64,000 nt of DNA from Planctomycetota bacterium (GTDB lineage: Bacteria; Planctomycetota; Phycisphaerae; Phycisphaerales; SM1A02). How positions within the stretch are numbered: the first letter of the stretch is position 1; every line of letters starts with the position of its first letter. Both the position numbers and the translations under genes were made by a program. The notes beneath the pieces were generated by a model. That model did no database searches and was not told the DNA's origin. It was given only the letters and a program-made list of their open reading frames with translations. Shown here piece after piece: positions 7,483 through 16,510 of this stretch. Location: contig JADFIR010000009.1 in assembly GCA_022566535.1 (NCBI GenBank), positions 1,228 through 65,227 on the forward strand, in the 5' to 3' direction.

Positions 7483-10068
7483 ATGCAACTGGCCACGCGA
7501 CATGACGGGCGGTTTCTGATTCCTGTGATTCTGCTGTTGGCTGCGGGATCACCGGGTTTGTATGCCGACGGCGCCGACGAGCTGGCCTGGTTCAGCACCT
7601 CCGAGGCCTGTCTGGCGGGCAAGCTCCAACGGGCCGACTGGTCGGCCAAGGCATTCGATGAAGACACGGGCCGCGACCTGCGCCACTTCCCGCCGGATCG
7701 CGTCGTGGACTACCTCCACATGACGCTGATGATGCGCTTTGACGACCTGGATGAGGCGCGATTCACGGCCACGGAGACTCTGCGGTTCGTCCCCATCGCC
7801 GAAGCGGTCTCGGCCATCACGCTCAATGCCGTGGGGCTGGACATCGCTACGGTCAAGCTGGAAGGTGAGGCGATCGAACACTACCAGGATGATGAGACAT
7901 TGACCCTGCGGTTCGACCCGCCGCTGCCGCCGGGTGAGCCGCGGGAGGTGGTCATCGAATACACCTGTATCGAGCCATACACCGGCATGTTCTTCACACC
8001 GACATCGCCGGCTGCCCCACACTACACGGCCGAGGTCCACACCCAGGGCGAATCGATCTACAACCGCCATTGGTTCGCCTCCCACGACGCTCCCAACGAG
8101 CGCATGACCACGGAGCTCATCGTCGATGTGCCGTCCGGGCTGGCCGTGTCCAGCAACGGCCGGCTTATCTCAACCAGCGACGACGGTTCGCGGGCAATCT
8201 GGCATTACCTCCAGGACAAGCCGCATGTGAGCTACTTGGTGTCGTTGATTATCGGGAAGTTTGACATCGTTGAGATTCCGCCGCCCAAGTCCGGGCTGCC
8301 CATGCAGGTGTGGGTTCCCGAAGGCCTCGGTGATCGCGTCATGCAGACCTATGGCCGCACAGGCGAAATGATCGACGTGCTGGAGCAGCGCTTCGGTATC
8401 GCGTACCCCTGGGACCGTTATGACCAGATTCTGGTGAAGAACTTCGGGCCCGGGGCCATGGAGAACACCTCAGCCACGACGCTGTATCCCACCGCCGTGC
8501 TCGATAAGACCGCTCTGATGGACCGCGACCTGGAGGGGCTGATTTCTCATGAGCTGGCCCATCAATGGACCGGCGACCTGCTGACCTGTAAGAGCTGGGC
8601 CCACATCTGGCTCAACGAAGGCTGGGCGACCTTCGGGGCGGCGCTGTGGTTCGAGCATCGTGACGGCGAAGATGGCTATCTGGATCGCATCCGCCGCAGC
8701 TTCACGGTCGCGGAGGAGGACAAGACCACCAACGACCTGCCCATGGTCTCGCCGGTATACGAACACCCCCGGGAAACGTTCAGGCGAGCAGCCAACCCCT
8801 ATCCCAAGGGATCGTCCATCCTCCACATGCTGCGAATGATGCTCGGTGATGAGGTCTTCTTCAGGGGCGTGCATCTGTACATGAACCGCCACGCCCTCGG
8901 CACCGTGGAGACCAACGACTTCCGGTACGCCTTGGAGGAAGTATCGGGCCGCGGCCTGGAATGGTTTTTCGAGCAGTGGTGCTACCGCCCCGGCACGCCG
9001 AAGCTGGAGGTTGAGCTGCGGTACGAGGCCGAGACCCGCGAGCTGCTGGTCGAGGTTCAGCAGGCCCAGCACATCGACGACCGCACACCGGCCTTCCGGT
9101 TCACGCTGCCGGTTTTCGTGCAGACGGCCAGCGGGGAGCAATCCTTTTATATCAACGTCCGGGAGAAGGCGACATCGTACCGCACCACGCTCGACGGCCC
9201 GCCGAGCATCGTCTCGGTCGATCCCTATCTGCACGTCCTCAAGACGATCACCGTCAACAAACCCCAGCCGATGTGGATGACCCAGGCGACCAACGGACCG
9301 ACCATTGCGGCTCGTCACGCGGCCATCGAAGCCCTGGGTGAAACTGATACGCCCCAAGCGGTATCCCTGCTCTCACGGATCATCGCAGACGAGTCGATCC
9401 GCTACACGCTGCGAAACACGGCTGTGAATTCGCTGGCCGGTTTCGGCTCGGATGATGCCAAGACCGAATTGCTGTCGATCATCACAGACGGCGTCGCCGA
9501 GGCCAGAGTTCGCGCCACGCTGGTCGGGAAGCTGGAGAACTTCGATCAAGAACGGGTGGTCGAGATCCTCGCCGACCTTGCGGACAACGATCCGAGCTAC
9601 GCGACTCGGGTGGCGGCGATCGAAGCCCTCGCTCACCATGAAGCCGCCGAGCACGCGGACTTGATTGCCCAGCTGGTGGACTTTCCCAGCCAACATGATC
9701 GGGTCCGCCAGGCCGCGTTGCGGGCCCTTGCCGAGCTCGATGATCCGCGCGGGCTGGACTTAGGCATCCAGTATGCCGCCTATGGGTACATGGATCGTTC
9801 CCGGCCGGCGGCGATCGAAACCATCGGCAAGCTTGCAGAGCACGACCAGGATCGCGCCGTTGAGTTCCTACTGGGGTTGCTCAACGATCCCGAGCGCCGA
9901 ACAGTCCGCGCCGCGGCTGGCGCGCTCGCCGACGTCGGCGATGAACGGGCGATCAACCCCATCCGCGCCATGGCCGAAACGCATCCCAACCCGCGCCTCC
10001 GAGAGAGCGCCGAAAAGTGGCTCGAAGAGCTCGAGAAAGCACAGCAGGAGGATGAAAATGAGAGTTAG
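7483..10068 (+). CDS. M1-family aminopeptidase with HEAT-like C-terminal repeats
   Basis: An 861-residue zinc metallopeptidase of the aminopeptidase N (M1) family. A hydrophobic N-terminal segment with cleavage near YADG suggests export. Residues 60-260 form the N-terminal beta domain. Then come the exopeptidase motif GPGAMEN (near 323), zinc site HELAHQWTGD (near 356) and NEGWATF carrying the third ligand Glu 18 residues on. From about residue 600 the protein has alpha-helical repeats (ARHAAIEALGE..., TRVAAIEALAHHEAA...) like HEAT/PBS-lyase repeats in place of the usual ERAP-type C-terminal domain. GAGGAAGGAG lies just before the ATG. It probably cleaves N-terminal residues from peptides in the periplasm. 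Confidence 0.93.
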   Translation: MQLATRHDGRFLIPVILLLAAGSPGLYADGADELAWFSTSEACLAGKLQRADWSAKAFDEDTGRDLRHFPPDRVVDYLHMTLMMRFDDLDEARFTATETLRFVPIAEAVSAITLNAVGLDIATVKLEGEAIEHYQDDETLTLRFDPPLPPGEPREVVIEYTCIEPYTGMFFTPTSPAAPHYTAEVHTQGESIYNRHWFASHDAPNERMTTELIVDVPSGLAVSSNGRLISTSDDGSRAIWHYLQDKPHVSYLVSLIIGKFDIVEIPPPKSGLPMQVWVPEGLGDRVMQTYGRTGEMIDVLEQRFGIAYPWDRYDQILVKNFGPGAMENTSATTLYPTAVLDKTALMDRDLEGLISHELAHQWTGDLLTCKSWAHIWLNEGWATFGAALWFEHRDGEDGYLDRIRRSFTVAEEDKTTNDLPMVSPVYEHPRETFRRAANPYPKGSSILHMLRMMLGDEVFFRGVHLYMNRHALGTVETNDFRYALEEVSGRGLEWFFEQWCYRPGTPKLEVELRYEAETRELLVEVQQAQHIDDRTPAFRFTLPVFVQTASGEQSFYINVREKATSYRTTLDGPPSIVSVDPYLHVLKTITVNKPQPMWMTQATNGPTIAARHAAIEALGETDTPQAVSLLSRIIADESIRYTLRNTAVNSLAGFGSDDAKTELLSIITDGVAEARVRATLVGKLENFDQERVVEILADLADNDPSYATRVAAIEALAHHEAAEHADLIAQLVDFPSQHDRVRQAALRALAELDDPRGLDLGIQYAAYGYMDRSRPAAIETIGKLAEHDQDRAVEFLLGLLNDPERRTVRAAAGALADVGDERAINPIRAMAETHPNPRLRESAEKWLEELEKAQQEDENES

Positions 10069-10157
10069 GACTTTGATCTGTTCGCTGCCCGCCGACCGCC
10101 CATAGCCCCGCCTGCATCGTGGCTCAGCTTGCACCTATACTGACGCTGGAGAATCGG

Positions 10158-10355
10158 ATGAAGTACAAGATTGCGCTGCACAAGTCGGAAGAAGGATTCA
10201 GTGTCTCCGTTCCAGGCCTACCCGGCTGCTGGTCCCAAGGGGAGACCGAGGAAGAAGCGCTGGCGAATATTCAGCACGCCATCCGCGAGTACCTGGCCGT
10301 GGTCGCCGAGCAACTTCGCGGCACAGACGTCAGGGAAATCGATGTCGCGGGCTGA
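10158..10355 (+). CDS. hicB: HicB-family antitoxin
   Basis: A 65-residue protein from the ATG at 10158, chosen for GGAG ten bases upstream and because family members begin with the strand 'KYKIALH'. The pattern is the partial RNase-H-like HicB fold: EEGFSVSVPGLPGCWSQG, then TEEEALANIQHAIREYL. HicB neutralises the HicA mRNA interferase and usually represses its own promoter. The hicA start follows the stop after two bases, so the two are co-translated. The antitoxin-first order occurs in part of the family. Confidence 0.88.
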   Translation: MKYKIALHKSEEGFSVSVPGLPGCWSQGETEEEALANIQHAIREYLAVVAEQLRGTDVREIDVAG

Positions 10356-10357
10356 TC

Positions 10358-10570
10358 GTGCCGAAGCTACCGGGCATCAATCACCTCCATGCGGTGCGGG
10401 CCCTGGAGAAGGCCGGCTTCAGGATTGCGCGACAGGGAAAGCATATCGTGATGACTGACAGTGTGCGTATTCTCACCATCCCACGACACAACCCGGTCAA
10501 CGCATACACGATGGGCGGGATCGTCCGGGACGCTGGTCTTACGATCGCAGACTTTCGCAAGCTTCTTTGA
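10358..10570 (+). CDS. hicA: HicA-family mRNA interferase toxin
   Basis: A 70-residue protein with a GTG start. It has the dsRBD-like HicA fold: a basic N terminus, VRALEKAGFRIARQGKHIVM with the catalytic His (RQGKHIV), then TIPRHNPVNAYTMGGIVRDAG and a C-terminal helix. It should cleave translated mRNAs when free of HicB. All expected motifs are intact, in contrast to the second hicA at 55745. Confidence 0.88.
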   Translation: MPKLPGINHLHAVRALEKAGFRIARQGKHIVMTDSVRILTIPRHNPVNAYTMGGIVRDAGLTIADFRKLL

Positions 10571-10664
10571 GCGTTATCGATGTCCGATTGATCCGCCTGC
10601 GGCGAACATTTGGCCCGCGCGTTGCGGCCCCCGAAAGTCGCGGGTAGAATCTACCTCGATCCGT

Positions 10665-11375
10665 TCAGCCTGCCTCGCGTTGGGGCAGGCTCGTGAGGGG
10701 AGCCGATCGGCCACCTTCAACGAGGAATGAGAAACCCTCCGCGAGGAGCTGGCTACGGCAGGATTGTTCCAGCTCGGCAAACCTGTTAGCGAACTCATCC
10801 ATACGAGCTGCGAACCATTCTGCTCTGTCCCCAAAGATCTTCCTGTAGGTTCGCCACTGCTTCGCTGCCGAAATCAGTAGTGTCCATCGTCGCAGACTGA
10901 GAGCAAGACGCTCATATTCCGCGATAAGCTCAAATTCCAAGTCATCAATAGGAATGCGTCTTATTCTCCACTGTCTCGAAAGGGCAGTTGTTGGGAGGAA
11001 TGCTACATAGTCCACCGTGAGCAAGTAACACATATCAAGCTGGCAGTACAACGTGTGCTCGTGCCTAAGCTCGCAGTCTAGCTTGTTACGATCTTCGGCG
11101 TTCTCGACCTCATCCATGAGTCTTCGAGCTATGAAATGACAGTCGTGTGCATGTCGCCAGATCTTGACCAATTTCCATCGCTCAAACATCTTCCAAGTCC
11201 TTCCCTCGAAGTAACAGATATCGTCTCCTTCGGCGATTCTGCTCTTGCTGTGGAGACGTCGAGGCAGATAAAGCGCGTGTGATTGATCCCCAACCCGCAA
11301 AATCGAGACTCGGAAGCAACCGCTGTAGTTGACCCGATCGCGGCGTGAATCAAGTGCAGGCTCGCGGATATGCAT
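10665..11375 (-). CDS. Hypothetical protein, charged and helical
   Basis: An open frame of up to 236 residues with a less GC-rich composition than its neighbours. It contains many Arg, Glu, Trp and Tyr residues (e.g. KMFERWKLVKIWRHAHDC, RRWTLLISAAKQWRTYRKI) and predicted long helices, with no signal peptide. I recognise no domain. The first ATG at 11375 lies inside a REP-like hairpin, so the true start is probably further in. The stop overlaps a hairpin AGCCTGCC...GGCAGGCT at 10668-10692 that may end transcription. Composition suggests an acquired accessory gene. Confidence 0.5.
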   Translation of the reverse strand: MHIREPALDSRRDRVNYSGCFRVSILRVGDQSHALYLPRRLHSKSRIAEGDDICYFEGRTWKMFERWKLVKIWRHAHDCHFIARRLMDEVENAEDRNKLDCELRHEHTLYCQLDMCYLLTVDYVAFLPTTALSRQWRIRRIPIDDLEFELIAEYERLALSLRRWTLLISAAKQWRTYRKIFGDRAEWFAARMDEFANRFAELEQSCRSQLLAEGFSFLVEGGRSAPLTSLPQREAG

Positions 11376-11424
11376 CCGCGGCTACGAGGTCAGCATCGTA
11401 GCCCCGCATGCACATGCGGGGGCT
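11360..11424. repeat. Pair of REP-like hairpins
   Basis: Two adjacent imperfect palindromes: GCTCGCGGAT-ATGC-ATCCGCGGC at 11359-11382 and AGCCCCGCATGCACATGCGGGGGCT at about 11400-11424. A third hairpin of the same style occurs at 17080. They lie right beside the REP-type transposase remnant at 11461, as expected for REP elements and their transposase. Confidence 0.55.
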
Positions 11425-11460
11425 CTCGGCGGACCAATGTAGCACTAGGAGCGCGCGACA

Positions 11461-11578
11461 CTCTTGCGCAAGCAAGACGATTACGCTGCGTTCGAGCGCG
11501 TCTTGGAACAAGCGCACGCAAGGGTGCGACTGCGTATTCCGGCCTATTGCGTGATGCCGAACCACTGGCACATGGGGG
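11461..11578 (+). pseudogene. REP-associated tyrosine transposase (Y1/IS200-like) remnant
   Basis: In one frame the sequence encodes LLRKQDDYAAFERVLEQAHA then RVRLRIPAYCVMPNHWHMG. This is the conserved segment of Y1 (RAYT/TnpA-REP) transposases ending in the HUH-type metal motif (HWH in MPNHWH). The N-terminal start and everything after HWHMG, including the catalytic tyrosine, are missing. It is bordered by REP-like hairpins on the left and by a CCCTCTCC repeat on the right. Confidence 0.7.
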
Positions 11579-11585
11579 CGCCAAT

Positions 11586-11620
11586 CCCCTCTCCCCCTTC
11601 CAGCGAGAGAGGGTTAGGGT
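11586..11620 (+). repeat. CCCTCTCCCC REP-like element, copy 1
   Basis: CCCTCTCCC...GAGAGAGGGTTAGGGTGAG palindromic element. Three relatives occur at 49641, 56051 and 56934, all in the same orientation. It abuts the dead transposase fragment. Confidence 0.6.
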
Positions 11621-11661
11621 GAGCGGCTTCCGTGATTCCCTCTCCGTGCCGCGTGAGCTTT

Positions 11662-13902
11662 TCAATGCGACGTGGGGTGCTGATGCTGGCCTGTCGGCGG
11701 CGCGAGCTTGAATCGCTTCGCCGGTTGCACTACGGGCGCAGCGGCCCCCTCGCGGATCTTCAGGACTTGATCCATCTCCACGTTCGCGAAGGTTTGGGTC
11801 GAGCCGGCGGCCGGCCAATTGATATGAATTGCGATAATGGATCTGGCATCCCCGAGCCCGATCTCCTGCTGCAAGCTCGACGCGCCGAAGCTGCCGCCGC
11901 TGCCGAGCGTGACGTGAATGTCGCGCGGACCGGTTGCCGTATCCACGGAGACCTTGATGCGGGCGCCGATGGCCGAGCGGTTGGATCGCGTGCCTTCGAG
12001 TCGTAGCGTGATCCAATGGTTGCCGTGACCCGGGTTCTCGAAGAGCGCGTTTTGAAAGACATCCCCGGAATGCGAACCACCCATGACCGCGTAAATGTCC
12101 TGGTCTCCGTCGTTGTCGATGTCGCCGAATGCAATCCCGTGACCCTTCTGTATGTGCCCGAAGCCACCGGAAGTTGTCACATTTTGGAAGTAACGCCCTG
12201 CGGCGTTCCGAAACATCCGGTTCGGCACCAGCGTACCCAGGTAAGGATCTCCCGTCCCGAAATAGCAATCGAGAAACCCGTCGTTGTCGAGATCGCCGAA
12301 ATTCGCGCCCATGGCCAGCATGGCCGCACCGAGTCTCGCCTTCGTCGTCACGTCGCTGAACGTGCCGTCGTGATTGTTGCGGTAAAGGCGGGTTCGTGAG
12401 GCTTGGACAGGAATGCCGAGGTAATCCGCCACCACGATCTCGATCGATTCGCCGTTGAAAGAGAAACCGGCAAACGGGGCGACCAGGAGATCCTCCCAGC
12501 CGTCGTTGTCGTAATCCCAGAACCACGTCGGGAAACTGCGCCGCGGCTCGGCAACAGCAGCCTGGGCGGTAACGTCGGTGAACTTGTGATCGCCGCCCGG
12601 GCCATGGTCATTACGGTAAAGGATGTTGGATTGACCAAAGCGCGACAGGTAAAGGTCCGGCAATCCGTCATTGTTGTAATCACCCCAGGCCACCCCCTTC
12701 ACGAACCCGGCATGATCCAAGCCCGCTGCCGGTGCGACATCGACAAAGGTGCCGTCACCCTTGTTGCGATAAAGCTTGCAACGGTGGACGGCCCCCGGCG
12801 CCGATTCATTGCCGACAAAAAGGTCGATCCAACCGTCACGGTTGTAGTCCGCCCACGCGGCGGTTTGCGTGGGAGCAAATGACAACAACCCTGACTGCTC
12901 GGTGACGTCCTCGAATGTCCCGTCACCGTTGTTGCGCAGCAGCGAGTTGGGATAGCGCCCGTGCTTGCCCAGCCACGCGCCGCGCAAGACCAGAACGTCC
13001 ACATGGCCGTCGTTGTTGTAGTCGGCTTGACAGAGATTCAAGCCGCCGACCAGGCCGCCCAGACCCGCCTGCATCGTTCGCTCGGCGAAGGTCCCGTCAC
13101 CGGAATTGTGATAGAACCGCAGTTGTCGATCGGTTCCCCAATCGGAGACCATCAAATCGAGAAGACCGTCCCCATCAAAATCCTCCATGACCACTCCGCC
13201 GGCCAGGCTGATTGGGGCCACGCCGGCACTCGCCGCCACGTCGACGAATCTCTTGATGTCGTAGTCCGAGTCAAACACCCGCGGCGGGATGAGCCAGGCA
13301 TGTGGCACTTCATCGGGGTAGCTGCCCAAGGTCATGTGCGCCAGATTGAAAAGCCAGCGATACCGCAGATTCTGCGGATCGTCTCTCAATGCCTTGGTGA
13401 ACTCTTCGATAGCGAGCGCCGAACCGCGCTTGAAGCGGTGGATACCGGCACCCCGTATGGGTATCAGGCAGGAGTCCGTGTTGTGGTGGGCAATGCAGTT
13501 CTCTTGCTCGGCGAGTCGCAGGTACGAAACGCCAAGCAGCTCACGGATGCGTTGTGCAAAAAGCTGATTCGCTTGCACCTCCGGACGATCAAAGACGGCC
13601 TGGATCGCGCCAAACTCCTTCAAGGCATCTTCGGTCTTTCCCTCGACCAGAAGCTCGTGCCCTAGTTGCATCCGCAGGACCAGTTGCTGCTCGAAGTTCT
13701 CGGCTTGAGCAATCTGCTGGCGAATGGAAGCCACCCGCTCTCGCGAATGGGTAGTGATGCTGCGCTGGGGGTCGGTCCGCTGCACGATGAGACGCAAGCG
13801 CTCGGCCATTCGCTGCGTGCCTGAAGCTACATCGCTCTGCGCCGCCAATGGTGTCGCGGTGGCTGCCAGGGTGACAGCGATCAACGTGCCGGTGTATTTC
13901 AT
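11662..13902 (-). CDS. Secreted FG-GAP/VCBS repeat protein with UnbV (ASPIC) domain
   Basis: A 746-residue exported protein: signal peptide MKYTGTLIAVTLAATATPLAAQ, a helical TPR-like N-terminal region (to about 200), then many integrin-like calcium-binding repeats of the form DYNNDGxxDLYLSR, DxDNDGWEDLLVAP and DGTFxDVT (residues 225-610), and a C-terminal UnbV/ASPIC region with GARIKVSV and LGSGGSFGASS. Such CRTAC1-like proteins are expanded in Planctomycetes and are thought to form beta-propellers on the outside of the cell; their ligands are mostly unknown. It is transcribed alone toward kdsB. Confidence 0.9.
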   Translation of the reverse strand: MKYTGTLIAVTLAATATPLAAQSDVASGTQRMAERLRLIVQRTDPQRSITTHSRERVASIRQQIAQAENFEQQLVLRMQLGHELLVEGKTEDALKEFGAIQAVFDRPEVQANQLFAQRIRELLGVSYLRLAEQENCIAHHNTDSCLIPIRGAGIHRFKRGSALAIEEFTKALRDDPQNLRYRWLFNLAHMTLGSYPDEVPHAWLIPPRVFDSDYDIKRFVDVAASAGVAPISLAGGVVMEDFDGDGLLDLMVSDWGTDRQLRFYHNSGDGTFAERTMQAGLGGLVGGLNLCQADYNNDGHVDVLVLRGAWLGKHGRYPNSLLRNNGDGTFEDVTEQSGLLSFAPTQTAAWADYNRDGWIDLFVGNESAPGAVHRCKLYRNKGDGTFVDVAPAAGLDHAGFVKGVAWGDYNNDGLPDLYLSRFGQSNILYRNDHGPGGDHKFTDVTAQAAVAEPRRSFPTWFWDYDNDGWEDLLVAPFAGFSFNGESIEIVVADYLGIPVQASRTRLYRNNHDGTFSDVTTKARLGAAMLAMGANFGDLDNDGFLDCYFGTGDPYLGTLVPNRMFRNAAGRYFQNVTTSGGFGHIQKGHGIAFGDIDNDGDQDIYAVMGGSHSGDVFQNALFENPGHGNHWITLRLEGTRSNRSAIGARIKVSVDTATGPRDIHVTLGSGGSFGASSLQQEIGLGDARSIIAIHINWPAAGSTQTFANVEMDQVLKIREGAAAPVVQPAKRFKLAPPTGQHQHPTSH

Positions 13903-13981
13903 CTCTTCAGGCTCACCCCTATCCTATTCTACCCAAGCACACCACTCCACTCCCGCTCAAAGCGGTTGGCGCCCCTGGTCC

Positions 13982-14824
13982 CTAGCCCCTTCCACTTCGC
14001 GCCTTTGTGCCTTGCTCATTTCTCCGCACGAACATTTCGTATTGTTCGGGTGTGTCGATGCCGTGGAAGCTGACATTTGTGACGGCTACGGCGATCTCGT
14101 AGCCGTGCTCGAGCACCCGCAACTGTTCGAGCTGCTCAGCCTGCTCCAGCGGCGCGCGCGACAGTGTGGGGTACTTCAGCAGGAAGTCCCGACGGTACAC
14201 ATACATCCCGACATGCTTGAGCGGACTCGTCGGTGCCACGGCTCGTCCCGAAGGGAGAGCCGTGTCTTCGGCCGACCCCAGGCCGCCTCCTGATCCCGCG
14301 CGCTCGCAGGGGATCAGCGCCCGAGAGAAATACATCGCACAACCGGCCGCATCGATCACTACCTTGACGATGTTCGGATCGGCTGGATCCTCATCCGGCC
14401 CAAAGGGCGATGCGAGCGTCGCCATCACGCACCGAGGGTGATTCTGGAGTGTGCTGACCGCCAGGTCGATCGAGTCCGGCTCGATGTCCGGCTCATCGGC
14501 CTGAACGTTGACGATCAGAGAAGTGGCTTGAGGCTTGGGGCTTGAGGCTTGAGATACACCGAGCCCAGCGATGGCTTCCGCGATTCGGCTCGTCCCGTTG
14601 GGATGATCGGGCCGCGTCATCACGGCCTCGCCGCCGAAGCGCTGCACCGCATCGATGATCCGCTGGTCATCGGTGGCGACGATCACACGGTCTACGAGGC
14701 CGGCTTGGCGCACCCGGTCATAGACGTGTTGGATCAGCGGGGACCCGGTGCGATCCGCCAGCACCTTGCCGGGAAACCGAACCGAGGCATAACGAGCGGG
14801 GATGACGGCGATCGCGCTCGGCAC
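13982..14824 (-). CDS. kdsB: 3-deoxy-manno-octulosonate cytidylyltransferase
   Basis: Activates KDO to CMP-KDO for lipopolysaccharide inner-core synthesis. The protein is about 280 residues. The nucleotide-binding start AIAVIPARYASVRFPGK is followed by VIVATDDQRI, the PDHPNGTSRIAEA block, VNVQADEPDI and the late HVGMYVYRRDFLLKY segment. I place the start at the GTG at 14824, eight bases after AAAGG. Earlier in-frame starts lie inside the end of the TPR gene. The TPR gene stops at 14836-14838, so the two are probably one transcript. A 12-residue low-complexity insertion (SQASSPKPQATS) sits just before VNVQADEP. Confidence 0.93.
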   Translation of the reverse strand: MPSAIAVIPARYASVRFPGKVLADRTGSPLIQHVYDRVRQAGLVDRVIVATDDQRIIDAVQRFGGEAVMTRPDHPNGTSRIAEAIAGLGVSQASSPKPQATSLIVNVQADEPDIEPDSIDLAVSTLQNHPRCVMATLASPFGPDEDPADPNIVKVVIDAAGCAMYFSRALIPCERAGSGGGLGSAEDTALPSGRAVAPTSPLKHVGMYVYRRDFLLKYPTLSRAPLEQAEQLEQLRVLEHGYEIAVAVTNVSFHGIDTPEQYEMFVRRNEQGTKARSGRG

Positions 14825-14835
14825 TGGCCACACCT

Positions 14836-16380
14836 TTACGCGTTGGAGGAAGGTCCACTGAGATGCCCGATCAGCTCGGCAACCTCCTTGCGGCATTCGC
14901 GGATGTTGCGGTAGGTGATGTCCTTTCGCGCGATGCTCGAGCAGATTTCCAGCGCCTCCTTGGCGAGCTGAACGGATTTCTCCTGGCGGGCGTGCTCCAT
15001 CAATGAGACCATCAGGTCATACAGGATCGCCAGCTCGGTCTCCTTGTCGCCCGGGTCGACTCGCTCCAAGGCCTCTTTGAATTCCTGGATCGCGATGTCG
15101 TGCCAGGACTCGGCCGCGAAACATCGGCCGAGCATATAGCCGGCTCTCACGCGCAGCTTCGGATCGTCTTTGGCGGTCTGGAAGCACTTCTCCGCCTCGC
15201 CGAAGCGCCCCAGCTCGTACTGGACCTCGCCAAGTTGCTGCTTGATGTGCCTGTCTGTGGGGTATTGCTTTGCGCGCTCCTGATACTCGGCATATCGGAG
15301 GTCGAGCAACTGTTTGCGAGCCTGCTCGTGCTGTTGGTTCAGCTCCGCGTTGCCATGATGCTCTTGCAGCTTGTTGCGAAACATACCAACCTTCGCCTGC
15401 GCGTGCTCGATTGTGATGTCGCCCGCCAGTGCGCGGAAACGATATTCTCCCGTATCGGCGTAGCCCTTGCTATAGACATCGAACGCCTGCTGCTCTGCTT
15501 CATCGGTGCCTTGGGCCTTGAGCAGTTGGGCATACCGATTGATCACATCGGGCACACCGGGTGACTTCTCGTACTCTTTGCGGGCGCGTTGCAGGTTGCG
15601 CTCGTTGATGGAGAGGCCGCCGGAGATGGCCTCGGCTTCCTCGAGTTCGCGCTGCTTATCGATATCCTTGACGAACATTCGGAACCCGCCTTCCTCGCCG
15701 CCTGCTTCGGCATACCGACCTTGGTCCATGGCCCGCTGAGCGCTGAGATCTTTCAGCTCGTCCTCAAGCGCCGCATCGGCGGGATCGAGCAGCAGGGCGT
15801 CCTCGCCCGCGGCGATCGCCTCATCCCAGGCCGCGAGCTTGGGAAACAGGTCTTTGGCCTGCAGGAAACTGCTCTTGGAGGGCTTCTTTTGACGTCGCAG
15901 AACGTTCAGCACGCGCGGGGCGTGCCATCGGCCGATCTCACCGCCCCATTGGTCCGCTTTGACCGCAGCGTCGAGGAACTTCAGCGCCAAGGACCCGTTG
16001 TTGATGTCCTTGAGCCAGGCGAACTCGGCAGCGGCGAACTTCTCGATCGCGTGCGGGCCCTCGATCTTGCGCACCTCCCGGCCGCTGGCGGGTTTGCCGG
16101 CCCCATTGAAGTACTGCACCGCCGCCTCGTACATCGCCTCGTGAGCTGATATCGTCATCGGGTCGAGACGGATGCCGTTCGCGTAGCACCAAAGGGCGTA
16201 CTCATAGTTATACGTATCAGCCGCGGCGCGCGCGTGCTCGAACCATTTGCGCGCCTTCTCCGGCTGCGGCTCAAATGGAGCGGGCTCCTTGCCGTTGTCG
16301 CCATTGTCGCCGTCGGAGGGTTTCTTCTTGCCGAATCGAAGCGCCACCTGTCGCTCCTGCCGCTTGCGCAAGCCAAACAT
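14836..16380 (-). CDS. TPR-rich cytoplasmic hypothetical protein
   Basis: About 514 residues from the ATG at 16380. The longer frame reaches into the divergent def gene and its extra 46 residues look non-coding. After a charged start (MFGLRKRQERQVALRFGKKK) the protein is made of helical repeats, e.g. WFEHARAAADTYNYEYALWC, QQLGEVQYELGRFGEAEKCF, and AIQEFKEALERVDPGDKETE. It has no signal peptide and no membrane helix. It is probably a scaffold for protein interactions. It sits directly upstream of kdsB, but nothing ties it to LPS. Confidence 0.75.
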   Translation of the reverse strand: MFGLRKRQERQVALRFGKKKPSDGDNGDNGKEPAPFEPQPEKARKWFEHARAAADTYNYEYALWCYANGIRLDPMTISAHEAMYEAAVQYFNGAGKPASGREVRKIEGPHAIEKFAAAEFAWLKDINNGSLALKFLDAAVKADQWGGEIGRWHAPRVLNVLRRQKKPSKSSFLQAKDLFPKLAAWDEAIAAGEDALLLDPADAALEDELKDLSAQRAMDQGRYAEAGGEEGGFRMFVKDIDKQRELEEAEAISGGLSINERNLQRARKEYEKSPGVPDVINRYAQLLKAQGTDEAEQQAFDVYSKGYADTGEYRFRALAGDITIEHAQAKVGMFRNKLQEHHGNAELNQQHEQARKQLLDLRYAEYQERAKQYPTDRHIKQQLGEVQYELGRFGEAEKCFQTAKDDPKLRVRAGYMLGRCFAAESWHDIAIQEFKEALERVDPGDKETELAILYDLMVSLMEHARQEKSVQLAKEALEICSSIARKDITYRNIRECRKEVAELIGHLSGPSSNA

Positions 16381-16510
16381 GAATTCGCAACCCACGCCGA
16401 TGGAGTTGCCTTGGGCCCCGAGGATGAGCCACGAAAGGTATGACCATTTCCGACCCCGGTCAATTCCGGAGCCGTTGGCTAGGCGTGCAGCCTCGGGGTA
16501 GCATAGCCCC

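Noticed and set aside
11390-12526. Long minus-strand frame of 378 codons inside the UnbV gene
   Set aside because: It lies in another frame of the UnbV gene, is rich in Arg and shows no domain; it is a shadow of GC-rich coding DNA.
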